A DNA stretch of 64,000 bases from Physella acuta. Lineage: Eukaryota > Mollusca > Gastropoda > Physidae. Positions within the stretch are counted from its first letter, which is position 1. Every line of letters starts with the position of its first letter. This document shows, in pieces, positions 46,640 through 59,205 of the stretch. The stretch spans positions 124,001 to 188,000 of the forward strand of contig NW_026732530.1 in the NCBI RefSeq assembly GCF_028476545.1, written 5' to 3'. The translations under genes and the position numbers were made by a program. The notes below the pieces were generated by a model that saw only the letters and a list, made by a program, of their open reading frames with translations, made no database searches and was not told where the DNA came from.

Positions 46640-48480
46640 CCCTCCCCCGGAGAAAAATGGAAAGGCGTGGTTGCGTCTCTACGCTCCACAAGGGATATAC
46701 AGGAATGATGATGATGACATAAACTATATGACAGCACGCTTTCACTTACTCTAGCATAGTTGGAGTTAGGGGGGGGGGGTCTGTTGGCTTAGATACAAAA
46801 AAATATTTTTCAGGGCCAGCCGGTCCCGGTCCCCACCCGGTCTAGGTCCCACCCTAACGACGCGTGACTGTGGGTATGATGAGCGCGTGCACCAGCGTTT
46901 AATTAATTAGCTGACACAGAAAAACAAGTTAATTACGATGTCCAAATACCAGCCGACTGAGTGCTTTTGAGTTTTACCTTATCGAGCGATCTACATTTGC
47001 TACACATTTTTTGTTTCACTTTTTTAATTATGTTAATTAAGTATAAACATATCGAGTGGTCTACATTTGTTGCGTTTTTACAAGTTTAAAAAATAAATTA
47101 ACTTGATTTCCAACCAGCCTTATTATGTCTTCGGATTGGGTGGGACTTTGTGATTGAAATTTGACCTACTTACACTGAACCGATTTTTTTTTTAAAATTG
47201 AAAAGTATTTTAAAATCCGATGATTAGCAATTTGACAAAGACAGTTAAAAAAATAAATTAAAAAATAGCATTCTAGTTTGAAGAAACAAACAAACACACA
47301 AACAAACAAACAAACAAAAATATCAGGAACCGAATACAGTCAAGAAATGGAGACCGTGTCCAAAATATATAACTGTCGGTTCCCTTAACCTTCCGAGAAA
47401 CATTTGACTTCTGCAGAATTAAACAGCATTAACCATGAATGAGTCAGTCCAGATTGTGGATCACTTGTGGCAAACAGAATAACCTTCCTCGAGTTACCTT
47501 TCGTTATGGGTTTTTCCCCTGTCAACTAATAATTAGTGACCGTTTAATGGGCTATTTATAGAGTGGCCCATGTATACCCTTACAGCACGCGATTTCAGCG
47601 GTTCAAACGTTTTCGTTCACATAGCTAAACATCCAGGCCTCTTATTTGTTTTAAGAAAAAAAAATAATTAAAATTAATCCACTTTAATTATTTGATTCCA
47701 GAGTTTTTTTCAGGCATCTCTACGCGAGCGGGTGTGCTATGCCTCTTTCTCCCACCCCCACCCCCATAGCACCATCTGGAAAAAAATGTCTGGAGGAAAC
47801 TCTGTTTTTTTTAAAATTGAAATATAGGATTCCCACTGAACAACATTTCCATAGAGGCCATGTTACCAGTTTTTTTAATGCAGGATCTTGCCAAGGTGGG
47901 TGTTTTAGCCCTCAACACACCCACTGCCTACGCCAATACCACCCATTCTTGCAGAAGACGCGGCGTAACCTAGTTCTCCAGCAAAGCTCAGCAAAATCCC
48001 TCTCCAACCAGATGCTTATGAGAACCTCTCCAAACGTCAAGAATGGAGAGATTTCAAATGTAAGAGCTTTAAAAAGTGAACAGAAATGTTATTTTTACCC
48101 GCCATTTGTCCAAATTTTCGCCGCATTCCACGGATCGCGAATAATGTAATCGCCCGCGACTAATCGCCCGAAGCTAATCGCCCCACAGTGGGAGCTACAC
48201 CCGATCATATCGCGCAACCCCATGACGGTTCTCATGACCTTTTGGCTTAATTGCACGTGCTAAGGGTAAAAATAGAACAATTAGACAAGTGTTTTGTGGG
48301 CTATAAATAGATTCTGTAACCTATTGTTAAGGACAACAACCTTTGATAAATTTACCCCCCCCCCCCAAACACCGCCTGCCCCGTTAATTACATATACACT
48401 ACTCACACGTAATTGGTAGTAGTGATCTTTGATTCTGTATTTTAAATCAGTGCCGTTCTTTCTGAGCGCTTGACTTATAT
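46640..48480. other. No confirmed gene
   Basis: Apart from the short hAT-like element at 47700-47803 there is (ACAA)n at 47290-47320 and a 136-codon frame at 47739-48149 that starts inside that element and shows no family feature. Confidence 0.4.
47700..47803 (+). mobile_element. Short hAT-like element (CAGAGTTTCTTCCAG family)
   Basis: Starts CAGAGTTTTTTTCAGGCATC and ends TGTCTGGAGGAAACTCTG. No clear target duplication. Confidence 0.65.
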
Positions 48481-48494
48481 TCGTTGAGAACAGT

Positions 48495-48715
48495 CGCTCG
48501 ACGTGGCAGATGAAGTAGAGCTCATCTGATAGTGAGGTCGTATCATGGACCCAGCCTCTTTTACGTTCCCTAACCAGTGCCAGGTACCGATTAGAGCTGA
48601 GTGAATTCAGGGAGAGTCTGGAAACCGGGCTCAAGACTTTAGTGTTGCATACGTTCTCGCCCCAGTGAGTCGGTGCACTCGGGATTTGAACCCCAGACCA
48701 GGCCAGGACTCTAAC
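48495..48715 (-). mobile_element. Old SINE family A copy
   Basis: Reverse orientation: GGCAGATGAAGTAGAGCTCA, a diverged body (ACCCAGCCTCTTTTACGTTC) and a head with GGGATTTGAACCCC. Diverged throughout. Confidence 0.7.
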
Positions 48716-48779
48716 GTAGGTCTGCAAGCACGTACATGTTTTCGCGTATTTCCAACTCGGTCAACGAAAATGGCAGCGA

Positions 48780-48965
48780 TACTAAAAGCGTAACTTGGGT
48801 TTTTCCCCAAAAAATAAAATTGTTTTCGTATTTTTCTGTGCGCGCTTTTTTCCGTTGCGCACCATTATTTGTGCGCAATTTTCCATAGGGCAGTATAATC
48901 GTGCGCAATTTTCAGTTGCGCGCTACCCTTGTTGCGCTATTTTCCGTTGCGCATATTTCTCCTGT
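48780..48965. repeat. TTGCGC-rich imperfect tandem repeat
   Basis: Five to six units of about 25-30 bp with TTTTCCGTTGCGC or GTGCGCAATTTTC, the GCGC core palindromic. Related short pieces lie at 45640-45700 and 54550-54785. Confidence 0.65.
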
Positions 48966-49212
48966 CTGGCAATGTCTCTGTACACCAGTGTAAAGGGCTG
49001 GTGCTTACGTGTGTTATATTTTTCTGTATAAAATCACGTGAGGTAGGTGAGCATAAAAAGGTCGAGTTTGCTCTGGAGATGTAGAGGTATACCCCAGCCG
49101 CTTACAATTTTCCTCTAACAAAAACAATGAAGACAAGATTTGAAAATAGATGTATAAAGGTAAATAACCAAGTAAAAAAACAATTAAAAACCATTTACAT
49201 CGATTAATTCCC

Positions 49213-49907
49213 TTTTTACTTTCTCGTATATACGTAGTATAGAGAAAGTATTGTAATCGTGCAAAAAAAAAAAAAAATCGAGATTTTTACAAATCTCGAC
49301 GTTTTACACCTCACTGATACGGAAAAACATAATTTTGCAATCTTGTCCGTATGTCTGTGTGTGTGTCTGTGTGTGTGTCTGTCCGTGTGTAAACACGATA
49401 ACTTGAGTACCGTTACAGCTAGGTTGATGAAATTTCATATATAAGTATTTTATCAAAATCGTAGATCCGTATCAACTTTTGAGCGATTTCCGATAACCGG
49501 AAGTGGTACTTTTCCTACTTTGAATTTTTTAAAAGCCTATAACTTGAGTACTATTTCAGATAGATAAATGAAATTTCACATGTAAGTAAAAGAACTAATT
49601 CTCTACCTTCTGTTAAATTTTGAGTAATTTCCGTTGACTGGAAGTAGTAATTTACGCTACTTCCGATTTCTCAAAAAACTAATGTAAATTTTAAAAGTAC
49701 TAATAATATTGCGCACTATTATGCGCTTTTTTTTTATTTGCGTTCACTTGGTGTGCAATTAATTTGTCTACGAGATTTTATTCTATTTTTAAAACTTTAA
49801 GTATTTAAAATGGATTAAAAATCATGTCTATAGCCCGAGTTCCCATCCCCTGTTATTTTATATAAAAATATTCGAGAAAGTTTAGGGGAGATCACTACCG
49901 GTTTATT
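49213..49907 (+). mobile_element. Unclassified interspersed repeat, 695 bp (copy 2)
   Basis: Same family and orientation as 28470-29144; the main length difference is a longer TGTG/CTGT stretch near 49355-49390. High identity implies recent spread. Confidence 0.8.
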
Positions 49908-50784
49908 AAAATCTCAAACTTATTCAAGGTAGACATAATTACACAGACTTGCGTTGAGTGTACATGGTCCATACAAGGTGTAAAGACACGGATACATATT
50001 GTTGTAAAAAAAAAAAAAAAAAGAAATACAATATGGATTGACATGAACATTTACATTATGGCTGAGGAATCACTGAACATTGTAGATTTTTCTATATTTT
50101 TTAATGTTGTTTTTTTTTTTTTTTTTACTTTTTATTTCTGCTTACTATTGTTGTGTTTCTGTTCACCCTTGTTGTGTTTTTGTTTACTGTTTCTTGTTGT
50201 TTACTTTGGGTATGTTTTTGTTTACCTTTCATTTGGTTTTATTTACTTTTTGAATGTTTTTCTTTACTGTGTTGTCTATTATCTGTGTGCTTTTTGTTCA
50301 CGGTTGTTAGGTTGTTTTTAACATTAAGGTATTTTTAGAACTTAGTTGACGGTACTTGCTGTGGTTAATGGGGGTGGGCGGGGGTGGGGGGATGGGGTCA
50401 CTCAACATTTTTCACAATTTTCTTGTGTTCTTTCAATTAGTTTTTTTTTTTTTTACGAAAAATCGAAACTACAATATAAATGAAAGTGTGCCCCTCAACC
50501 GTTTTTTTTTACTAGAAAGAAAATTATTTAAAAATGGTTGTTACGCGTTCACTATAACATTCGCCAGTGTCAATTTGACATAAAAATATCAACAATCCCA
50601 ATTTAACATTCAACAATTTGACATCCAACATTCAACAATCCTAATAAGATATCCAACATTCAACAATGCCAACGCCCTAATAGATAACTGGATAACACCT
50701 TCCTCTACCACGGCCTACATTGCTGGCATTCATGAAGAAAATGATAAATCATTGTCGTACAGGTGGTTATTTTTTGCCACATCA

Positions 50785-51610
50785 AATTCTCTATTTCTCC
50801 AAGACCACGCTTCACGAATTCTTTATTTCTCGTTGTCTACGAATCTCAAATCCTCTATTTCTCCTGACCACGCCCTTCAAATATTCTCTATTTCTCCATT
50901 TCTCAAATTCTCTATTTTTTTATATATACTATACTTATCAAATTCTCTATTTTTCATATACTACACTTATCAAATTCTCTATTTCTCATATACTACAGTT
51001 CTCAAATTCTCTATTTCTCATGTACTACACTTCTCGAATTCTCTATTTCTCATATACTGCACATCACAAATTCTCTATTTCTCATGTTCTACACTTCACA
51101 AATTCTCTATTTCTCATGTACTACACTTCTCAAATTCTCTATTTCTCATATACTGCACTTGTCAAATTCTCTATTTCTCATATACTGCACTTGTCAAATT
51201 CTCTATTTCTCATATACTACACTTCTCAAATTCTCTATTTCTCATGTACTACACTTGTCCAATTCTCTATTTCTCATATACTGCACTTGTCAAATTCTCT
51301 ATTTCTCATGTACTACACTTCTCGAATTCTCTATTTCTCATGTACTACACTTCACAAATTCTCTATTTCTCATATACTACACTTCACAAATTCTCTATTT
51401 CTCATGTACTACACTTCTCAAATTCTCTATTTCTCATGTACTACACTTGTCAAATTCTCTATTTCTCATGTACTACACTTCTCAAATTCTCTAATTCTCA
51501 TATAGGCCTACTACACTTCTCAAATTCTCTAATTCTCATATAGGCCTACTACACTTCTCAAATTCTCTAATTCTCATATAGGCCTACTACACTTCTCAAA
51601 TTCTCTTGGG
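50785..51610 (+). repeat. 32-bp tandem array, about 25 copies
   Basis: Unit CAAATTCTCTATTTCTCATR plus TACTACACTTCT with small changes. The unit has no stop in several frames, which yields overlapping Ser/Leu/Tyr-rich frames that I do not regard as genes. The last three units have gained a TAGGCC insertion (ATATAGGCCTACTAC). Confidence 0.93.
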
Positions 51611-51744
51611 TCACGCTTGCTGGCTTCTCTGGGTCACCAAAGTCAAGGTCGGTCATCTACTCAGATACTGGACGCTCCACATGACAGACATGGCACTTCC
51701 CCAGGAAATTTTATCCCGCGCTGAAGATTTCGACACTAACCCAA

Positions 51745-53245
51745 GACAGTGTGTGTGTGGGTGTGTATGTGTGTGTGGGGGGGTGTCATATCTGGCCATT
51801 GCATGGTGCCCGGGGGAGGGGGAGAGGTAATCCAGTATTTAAAAAAAATTCTACTGTTAACGTTTTTGCGTGTTTAAATAAGTTGTAATTTTAATTATTT
51901 TTTTTTTTCATTTCTGGCACTAAGATGTAGGGCATATTTGTTCTTCAAATAAATCACGGTCTTATAGAAGATCGAGATGTATACAGGTCGCTAGCCGCAG
52001 GCTGTTCTATATTTTTTTTGGTGTTGTGCTTTAAAATCTATAGAATGAATAGAACACCTGTGGAAGCGAAAAAGGGGTGGGAGAGTTGTGGTTCTTAGAT
52101 TATGTGGCATCGTTTAGTAAATCGTTGGGTAGAACGGAATGTGTCGTGATGGTCGATGTAAGTGACGTCATTGGCACCTGCCGTATTGGTCAAGAGGGAG
52201 GGGGGGCATGGTGTCAGGTAAGTACAGCTTAATCTCTCTGTTTAAGTAATAGATTAACACACGCACATGTAAACACTCACACAACATTCACGTACACTCA
52301 CTCACACACATATAAACAGACACACTCACTCACATCACATACACACGCAACCATACTTTGGATGAAATGGAAAAAAAATGAAAGTAATAAACTGATTGGC
52401 TTCGTAAGCTTAAGAACATCCAGCATAATTTTTTTTAAAAGTTTCTTTTTATTTATTTACAATTTTAAAAATGGGTGCTTTCGTTAATGCATGAAAATGG
52501 TTTCACTACTTGCTTCTTTTTTCACGACAGTGTACATTTATTATTTTGTTTATTATCTGTGAATGATAAAGAGAAAACTTAAAAAAAAATTTTTTTGCAT
52601 ATATGAAACATCGGGTAATTAGAAGACAAGCTGGGCCTTTTAAGAAAATAGGTCATTGTTCTCTCACCTTGACCTATACCCGTTACAGGACAGGTGAATC
52701 TGGGTCACCCTATAGGTGGTGCTGTTTGGGTGTGTGTGTGTGTGTGTACGGACTTTTTGATAGCTATAGTGTGTATGTGTGCGTGTGTGTGTGTAAGGAC
52801 TTTGTGACAGCAATAGTGTGTGTGTGTGTGCGTGTGTGTGCGTTTGTGTGTACGGACTTTGTGACAGCCATAGAGTGTGTATGTGTGTGCGTATGTGTGT
52901 CGTTCAACAAGAATCACCAGCGGCCTGTTTTGACGACGTTCACTGGAGCGTGAAGTAAACAGAGCCACACAAAGGCAAGCGACCTTTCTGACCTAAAAAA
53001 CATCACTACGGTAAGACTTCACAGGGAAGGGAGCAGGGGGGGGGGAGAGGTAAATGCAGGGAGGGAGTGATGCATTTCTATCGGTAGTTTTAAGTTTAGT
53101 GACCTTTTTAATGGATGATTCTAGAAGGGGCGGCGTTCGTGAACATACTTTATCGCCATACTTACATACATACACACACATACACACACATGCACTCACA
53201 CAAACATACACACGCATGCACTCACACAAACAATACACACAAATA
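51745..53245. repeat. (TG)n / (CA)n-rich stretch
   Basis: TG runs at 51748-51782; CA-rich text at 52260-52345; TG runs at 52727-52905 with a repeated block of about 75 bp (GTACGGACTTTGTGACAGC and variants, three times); CA runs at 53155-53240. No credible gene. Confidence 0.85.
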
Positions 53246-54335
53246 TATATATATATTTATTTTTATTTATTTGGTAACGCGCGTCGTTGTTTGTGTTTGT
53301 ATTACGTAGGTATTACAAAGGTAATTTCAAACTATTAATTAGGTTAGTGTGTCCGATTGTCTGTTTGTTTGTGGGTTTGAGGCAAAAATCATGTAACTCA
53401 GCTGAGACCCATTTTTAATAGAGCGATTTCTTTTCAACTTTATGATAATTTTTTTTAAAAATTTCCGATGACAATGCAAAAAAAAAATATCTTATTTTCA
53501 GACTTATTGGAAATTAAATTAGTCTTAAAAATTAATTTAAGTATGACTATATTTCATGAGGCCCTATCGAAAGGGAGAGAACTTGACACAAAATAAAACT
53601 TTCATTTATTTTTTTTTTAATTAAAAATGTTTAGATATATTATTCAAGGCGTCTGACGCCCATTAAAATCTATTTTCACAGATTTTAATGACCTAAGCGT
53701 TTACTTAAAAAAAATATTTTTAGTACATATAAAAACGTGTCCTTATAAATGTGTTTTATGTGTGTTCTTTTCTACTTTTACTATCAAATCGACCAGTTTG
53801 AACTCGGCAACACCCCCCCCCCCCCTTCCTCCCGATTAATATTTTTTTTTTTAAATCCGATTAGCAGCCAGAGGTATTCCAATGACACCCCCGCCCCGCC
53901 CCACCCCTTCCCCCACCCCATCCCTTCCCCCACCCCTCCCCCCTTACCTACTGGCGTCCGTGGCCGCCCCCCAGATTTGTACCCAGCCTTCCAGAACAGC
54001 AACTTACCTGGTCGACCAGTGGTCATCTCCACCCCCTCCCTCTACCCCACCTCCCGTTTCCGTACATTTTAATGTCTTGTATGTCTAGTGAGTTGAGTGA
54101 ATCCGAAAACATAACCAACTTAACATAGTAGCGACTTAAGTCTCTATTTCTTAAATTATATAAGTTGCACCTTATGCTGTGTACTTTTAAATTTCAGAAC
54201 AACGACTTCAATTTTTTTTTCCTGATGGTAGGGGGGGGGGGGTCTAGTGGGGGGGGGGGGGGCTAGGTAGGTAGTAAATCAGGCTGGAATCCAGTCGACA
54301 CGTACTTTTATGAAGATCCCGCACTTTAAAGACTT

Positions 54336-54524
54336 CACCAGATACTAGCAACATCATAGTCAGCAGGATTTGTTGACGACAGACTAGAACAATTGGGACA
54401 GGTGGGTCAGACACCTAGGTCTAGACTAGCACCAGATACCAGCAACATCATAGTCAGCAGGATTGGTTGACAACAGACTAGAACAATTGGGACAGGTGGG
54501 TCAGACAACTAGATCTAGACTAGA
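54336..54524 (+). repeat. 94-bp direct duplication
   Basis: CACCAGATACTAGCAACATC to ...TCTAGACTAG is repeated once immediately after itself, at 54336 and 54430, with a few differences. Confidence 0.9.
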
Positions 54525-54781
54525 CGGTGGCCGGAAAAAAAGATGCAACCGATGATTTGCGCAAACAGAAACATGCGCAACAGAAACTCATAAGATTAGT
54601 ACGGTATCATTTTGGTCATAATTTTGTCGAATCGTGTTTTAGGTTGATTTAATGTATACATGGCTATTCTTTGTTAAAATCTCAGAATTACCTAAAAATA
54701 ATGTATTAAAAAACAAAACAAAGAAAACAACTATTCATATGCGCACTTTTTTTGTGCAAAATTTTTCCATTGCGCTTTTCT

Positions 54782-54784
<3 letters not shown>

Positions 54785-54870
<86 letters not shown>

Positions 54871-54887
54871 AAATATACAAATCATTT

Positions 54888-54931
<44 letters not shown>

Positions 54932-54948
54932 AAATATACAAATCATTT

Positions 54949-55036
<88 letters not shown>

Positions 55037-55060
55037 AAATGATTTGTATATTTAAAAAAA
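54785..55060. repeat. (TA)n tract with interspersed direct and inverted 25-bp motifs
   Basis: A long (TA)n run contains TTTTAAATATACAAATCATT twice (about 54868 and 54928), each followed by TGG and TA repeats. At the right end is the inverted form (ACCAAATGATTTGTATATTT), so the arms could fold into a large cruciform. Confidence 0.9.
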
Positions 55061-56090
55061 ATATTTATATTGTGAAAATTTGGTAGTCGTTTTAATCAAC
55101 ACTTTAAAAAAAATAATAAAAATAACTGTTCAGTTAACGAAGAAATCTATAAAGTTATTGGGTGTGTAATTTGTGATTTATGGGTTTTCATTATAATGCT
55201 AATAAACGGGTTTAAAAAACGTGGAAAATTTTCCGGGGTCTTTTTACCACGGAGCACTCAGGGTGACCTACAGTCCACAACAAAAAAAAAAAAATAATAT
55301 TTCCAAAATTTAAAATAGGTCATGCGGTGTTTGATTCTAAACTTTTTAGGTCAAGTATAAGTACATGACCTCGTTTTCGAACAACGGTAAAGAGAGTGGT
55401 AGATACTTCATTTTTCGGGTACGTTTTTCGTGACTGTAATGGTTGGTTTCGGTATTTAGTTTAGTATGTCCCACTACTGGTGTTGTTGTTGTGTACTTTG
55501 CCGCTTGTTTTGAACACCAGTGGTAGCCAAAGTGTTGGGGGGGGGGGGGGGGGGAGCTGTTATTTTTGTTTCGATGGGGTTGGATGTTCGAGTTGTGTTG
55601 ATCATGGTGTTGAGGTTGGGAAAGTTGCTGTCGTTGGTGGATATATAGTACAGGCTGGGGGATGTAAGGTTGTCATGTTGTTTAATTATTAAAGTACTGT
55701 TTGTATTATTCATTTTTTGTTAATTAGACCTACTACTGAAATATATGATTGAGTTTCCCAAAAACTACGAAAGCTGTCGATGTCATAAAGAATAGTATCT
55801 AGTGAAGGTAGTTTTTTTTTGTATGATTCCATTGTGTGACACTTTTAGATTCCTGGAGTTTCGGCAGGTCCTCATTATTGCTGAGTCGACTCACACATTT
55901 CCTAGTGATCAAAAAACCAGAAATTTAATAAATCGTAAAAAAAAAGAATGACACAATAGGTTAGAGCCGAATTTAAAGTTAAATTTTAAACCAGTACATC
56001 TAAGGGGGAAAAACTAGTGCGTATCGTGTATTTTGTATGCGCGGTGTCTTAAACGTCATGTAGAAGGATATATTTATTTTACAAAACTAC
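55060..56090. other. No gene seen
   Basis: AT-rich with a poly-G run (55537-55554). A plus frame at 55480-55692 and its minus shadow are low-complexity across the G run and not supported. Confidence 0.4.
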
Positions 56091-56133
56091 TGCACGGCCG
56101 CTCGGCCGCGTAGCTTATAGGAAACATTGGAAA
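56091..56133 (-). mobile_element. Fragment of the same hAT family as 19365-19527
   Basis: The reverse complement reads CAATGTTTCCTATAAGC then GCGGCCG-rich text ending GCAGTAG, matching the first about 43 bp of the element at 19365. Confidence 0.7.
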
Positions 56134-56204
56134 TAACAACAGTACAGAAGCGGATAGGAAGTGAAGATGATTAGGGCACGAAGTTTAGGAGACAATTCCG
56201 TGCT

Positions 56205-56450
56205 AACTCTTAACCTAACTCACCTTTTAACATAACTCGTTCTCACCTTTTACCTAACTCGTAGTCACCTTTTATCTAACTTGTGGTCACCTTTTACCTA
56301 ACTCGTGCTCACCTTTTACCTAACTCATGCTCACCTTTTACCTACCTCGAGGTCACTTTTTACCCTAACTCTTGGTCACCTTTACCTAACTTATGTCCAC
56401 TTTTACCTAGCTCACCCTTACATTTTACCTACCTTAAGCTCACCTAAGAC
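56205..56450 (+). repeat. About 22-bp tandem array, 10-11 copies
   Basis: Unit CTCACCTTTTACCTAACTCG with variable GTG/GTC spacer, decaying at both edges. Confidence 0.85.
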
Positions 56451-57250
56451 GGACATTGGTAAAAGTATGTTTTCTATATAAATTCCATTTCGTTCCGGGG
56501 AGAGGGGGTGGCGGTAGCCTTCCTTCGAATGGGGCGGAGCCCCCCCCCCTCCCAAGAGATGCCTGGAAGAAACTGTGCCAGTAACAATGGCGATTTGTTG
56601 TTTTCTGGTATATTTCCCCCCCCCCCCTGAAGCAAGTCCAACAGCACCCACCCTCCCCTCCCAACTCTCGACTTGACGAAATAGAAAAAAAAATTACATT
56701 TATGTAGAAAAGTAGAAAACATATTTTTATCAAAGCCCCCCCCCCCCCCTCTCATCTGGAGGAAACAGAAATGTGTTTGAAAGAAACACCGCAACGGTGA
56801 CATCCTTACACTAGTTGACCTTCACCTTCAAAATAATTATTTCTGACAACTTACCTTTAAGGCTCTGTTGTGTAGTTTAAAATTAGCACCTGGATCTAAA
56901 TAATTAAAGCGCCTCGTAGATTTGAATTGTTTCAGTACTTGGTGGCATAGTGTGTATTGATTTTTAAAGGAACCTTTCAATAGAATATCCTTCATTGTTG
57001 TTTTTTTCCCCATACATTTTTCTACGATGGTGGGGGGGGGGGGTGCACCTGAAATCAGTTGAAACATTCGGGGGAGGGGCTTTTTTAATCGTCCGGGGGT
57101 GTGGAAGGGTGACATTGGTTGAAGTATAATTTTGTATACTAATTCTATTTTGTTGGTAAGGGGGGCGGTATAAACCTGGGTGGTGTGTGTGTGTGTGTGG
57201 GGGGGTAGTGAAGCGAAGAGAAGCCTGAAAGAAACTCTACCACCCCACTC
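56450..57250. mobile_element. Cluster of decayed hAT-like pieces with poly-C/poly-G
   Basis: Pieces at about 56475-56577 (ending GATGCCTGGAAGAAACTGTG) and 57120-57240 (ending AGCCTGAAAGAAACTCT) match the CAGAGTTTCTTCCAG family in reverse orientation; 56735-56790 carries a further GAAAGAAACACCG piece. Boundaries cannot be fixed. Confidence 0.5.
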
Positions 57251-57284
57251 CCCCACCCCACCCCCACCCCACGTGTGTTGGTGC

Positions 57285-57440
57285 ACGCCATTGTGACGCT
57301 AAGGCCGAGCGGCGGAAGTGTTGCCGGGGTTGTTGCGGGCGAACGGTTGTCGATTGGCTGGAAGAAATAATTTATGCCGGAAGGTCATACCATACCAGCC
57401 TCGTCACTTATGCTCCGCTAAATATAGTAACGGGTAAACC
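57285..57440. promoter_or_regulatory. CpG-rich patch with ETS- and CCAAT-like sites
   Basis: About 16 CpG in 155 bp. Contains GGCGGAAGTG (ETS-like), CGATTGGCTGG (inverted CCAAT box) and GCCGGAAGG. Promoter-like, but no transcript start or coding exon can be tied to it. Confidence 0.3.
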
Positions 57441-57690
57441 ACCCTCGCGCAAGTTGTATATTTTTTTTTTTACTGTGGCTGAAAACTGGTTATGGGCCAC
57501 CGTGGGTAATCGGAGAAGTCAGGGGGCGGGGCTAAGTACTGGCGTATGGAGGGCGGAGGGGAAGGGGGGGGGGTTAAATTATGAGACGGTGCAATAGTTA
57601 AACAGACGTAAAGGCATCACTGAAACAACACGCATTCAAATGGTATTCGAGTAACTTTTTGTATTTGATGATGTTGGATTAGGAATTTCC

Positions 57691-58170
57691 AGAGGCGTAG
57701 ATAGGGCCGGACAGGTGGGGCGGCCATCCCGGGGCGCATACCTAAGGGGCAGAGGGGGGGGGGGGCGCCAAACGGGTCAAAGTTCAGAAAATAAAATGCT
57801 ACCTGGCTTTACGGACTTATTCTCCTGTTTTCTACATTAAATTGTGTGACAGGTAGCATCGTCCTTAAAATAGTTTTAGTAATCAAATACTAGTATCGAC
57901 CTTAGCATTGAAATAGTACTAGTATCGTCCATAGAATTATTTTAGTATTAGTACCAGCCTGTATGTAGAGTCCAGACTTTCATTTTTTTATCGTGCGCTC
58001 CATCAGCCCCCCGCCCCTCACACACTTTAGCTCGGGGGGGGGGGGGGGCGGACTAAAATTTCCGGAGTGGGGGGGGGGGGGTCACTGTTAAAAGTATATA
58101 TTTTCTACATAAATTCCATTTCGTTCTGGGGGAGGGGGTAGATTTTTCTTCGGAGGAAGAAACCCTGCAC
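57691..58170. mobile_element. Decayed hAT-like pieces, G-rich
   Basis: 57691 begins CAGAGGCGTAGATAGGG, like the family at 1193. 58035-58170 has poly-G with AAAAGTATATATTTTCTACA, as in the interior of the CAGAGTTTCTTCCAG elements. Ends are not paired. Confidence 0.45.
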
Positions 58171-58647
58171 GCACCCTTCTTTAGATATAAAACTAAGTCG
58201 GAGCTAAGGAGGTAATGAACTCTGAGTTTAACTGCACCGGTGTAGACAGGTGTGTAGGTGTCAAACTGGTTCCGTTATGTCATCCCAAGTACCGGTCCTG
58301 GCGTACGAGCGTACCTGGTTATGGTTTGGTTACGTAATGCAGGTGATGTTTTTTTTATTATTTAGGTAGGATGGTTAACCCCACGACGTCGGGTTAGGGT
58401 CAAAAAGTAACGTTAGAGCTAAACGCGGTCACTGGTTTAAACATGTTATGTTTTTTTGTATCGATGCCTCGTTGTTAGGTGGTATCGATACTGTCATGTC
58501 GCATGCTGTATTTAGGTGTAAGGGTTAGGTTGTTAAATTTATTTATGCGTGCTAAAACTTAAACTTAGCGATGTAGAATATAGTTCGTTGGGATGCTATT
58601 GAAGAATTGTATAACCTTTCAAGCCTGAAAATTCGCATGAATCTAAC

Positions 58648-58745
58648 GAACTGGGCAAAGTGCTGACCACACCCTTTCATATCCCGAGGTCACAGAAATA
58701 GGTGAACTCTACTTCACCTACATGACGGAAAGTTCGATGGGCAAC
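58648..58745 (+). mobile_element. SINE family A, 3' part only
   Basis: Starts within the body (GGGCAAAGTGCTGACCACAC) and continues through TCCCGAGGTCACAGAAATAG and GAACTCTACTTCACC to the tail. A 5'-truncated copy, as expected for LINE-driven insertion. Confidence 0.75.
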
Positions 58746-58991
58746 TTTTTTTTTTACACAATACAATAAAGAAAAGCTAATAATATCGATTCGACAGTAT
58801 GAAGCTTGTACAGTGTTTTTTTTTTTGACATTTTTCTCCGTAGGGTTCAATAGAAATATAAACTTTCGTGAGTGAGGGGGGGGGAGCTTTCCAGGAGGGG
58901 GTGGGAAGCTCGTTGAGGTACATATTTTGTGTGTAAATTAAATTTGTTCGAGGGGAAGTGGGGAAGGGCCGTGGGGTGGGGGAGGGGGGGG

Positions 58992-59200
58992 CAGTGTTTC
59001 TCTCAGACTTTTTTCTCCGGGGGGGGGGGGGGGGCGGTCAACATTTTTCGGGGGGGGGGGGGGGGGGCGGTCAACATTTTTCGGGGGGGGGGGCGGACAC
59101 TAGTAAAAATATATGTTTACTATATAAAATCCATCTCGTTCGGGGGGGGGGGGGGGCGGTAGACTTTCTTCATCCGAAGGGATGCCTGAAAGAAACTCTG
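58992..59200 (-). mobile_element. hAT element (CAGTGTTTCTTCCAG family) with very long poly-G runs
   Basis: Starts CAGTGTTTCTCTCAGACTT and ends GCCTGAAAGAAACTCTG, inverted to each other. The interior has runs of 10 to 18 G separated by TCAACATTTTTC. Sited in G-rich DNA, so a duplication cannot be judged. Confidence 0.75.
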
Positions 59201-59205
59201 GATGG

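Noticed and set aside
47739-48149. 136-codon plus frame after a hAT-like element
   Set aside because: It starts inside the mobile element, has no family feature, and no splice or promoter context supports it.
50720-51543. Two overlapping frames of about 260 codons
   Set aside because: A 32-bp stop-poor tandem unit generates them in several frames at once.
53749-54088. Proline-rich frames of 68-107 codons
   Set aside because: They follow from poly-C/CCCA low-complexity text; the minus strand is equally open.
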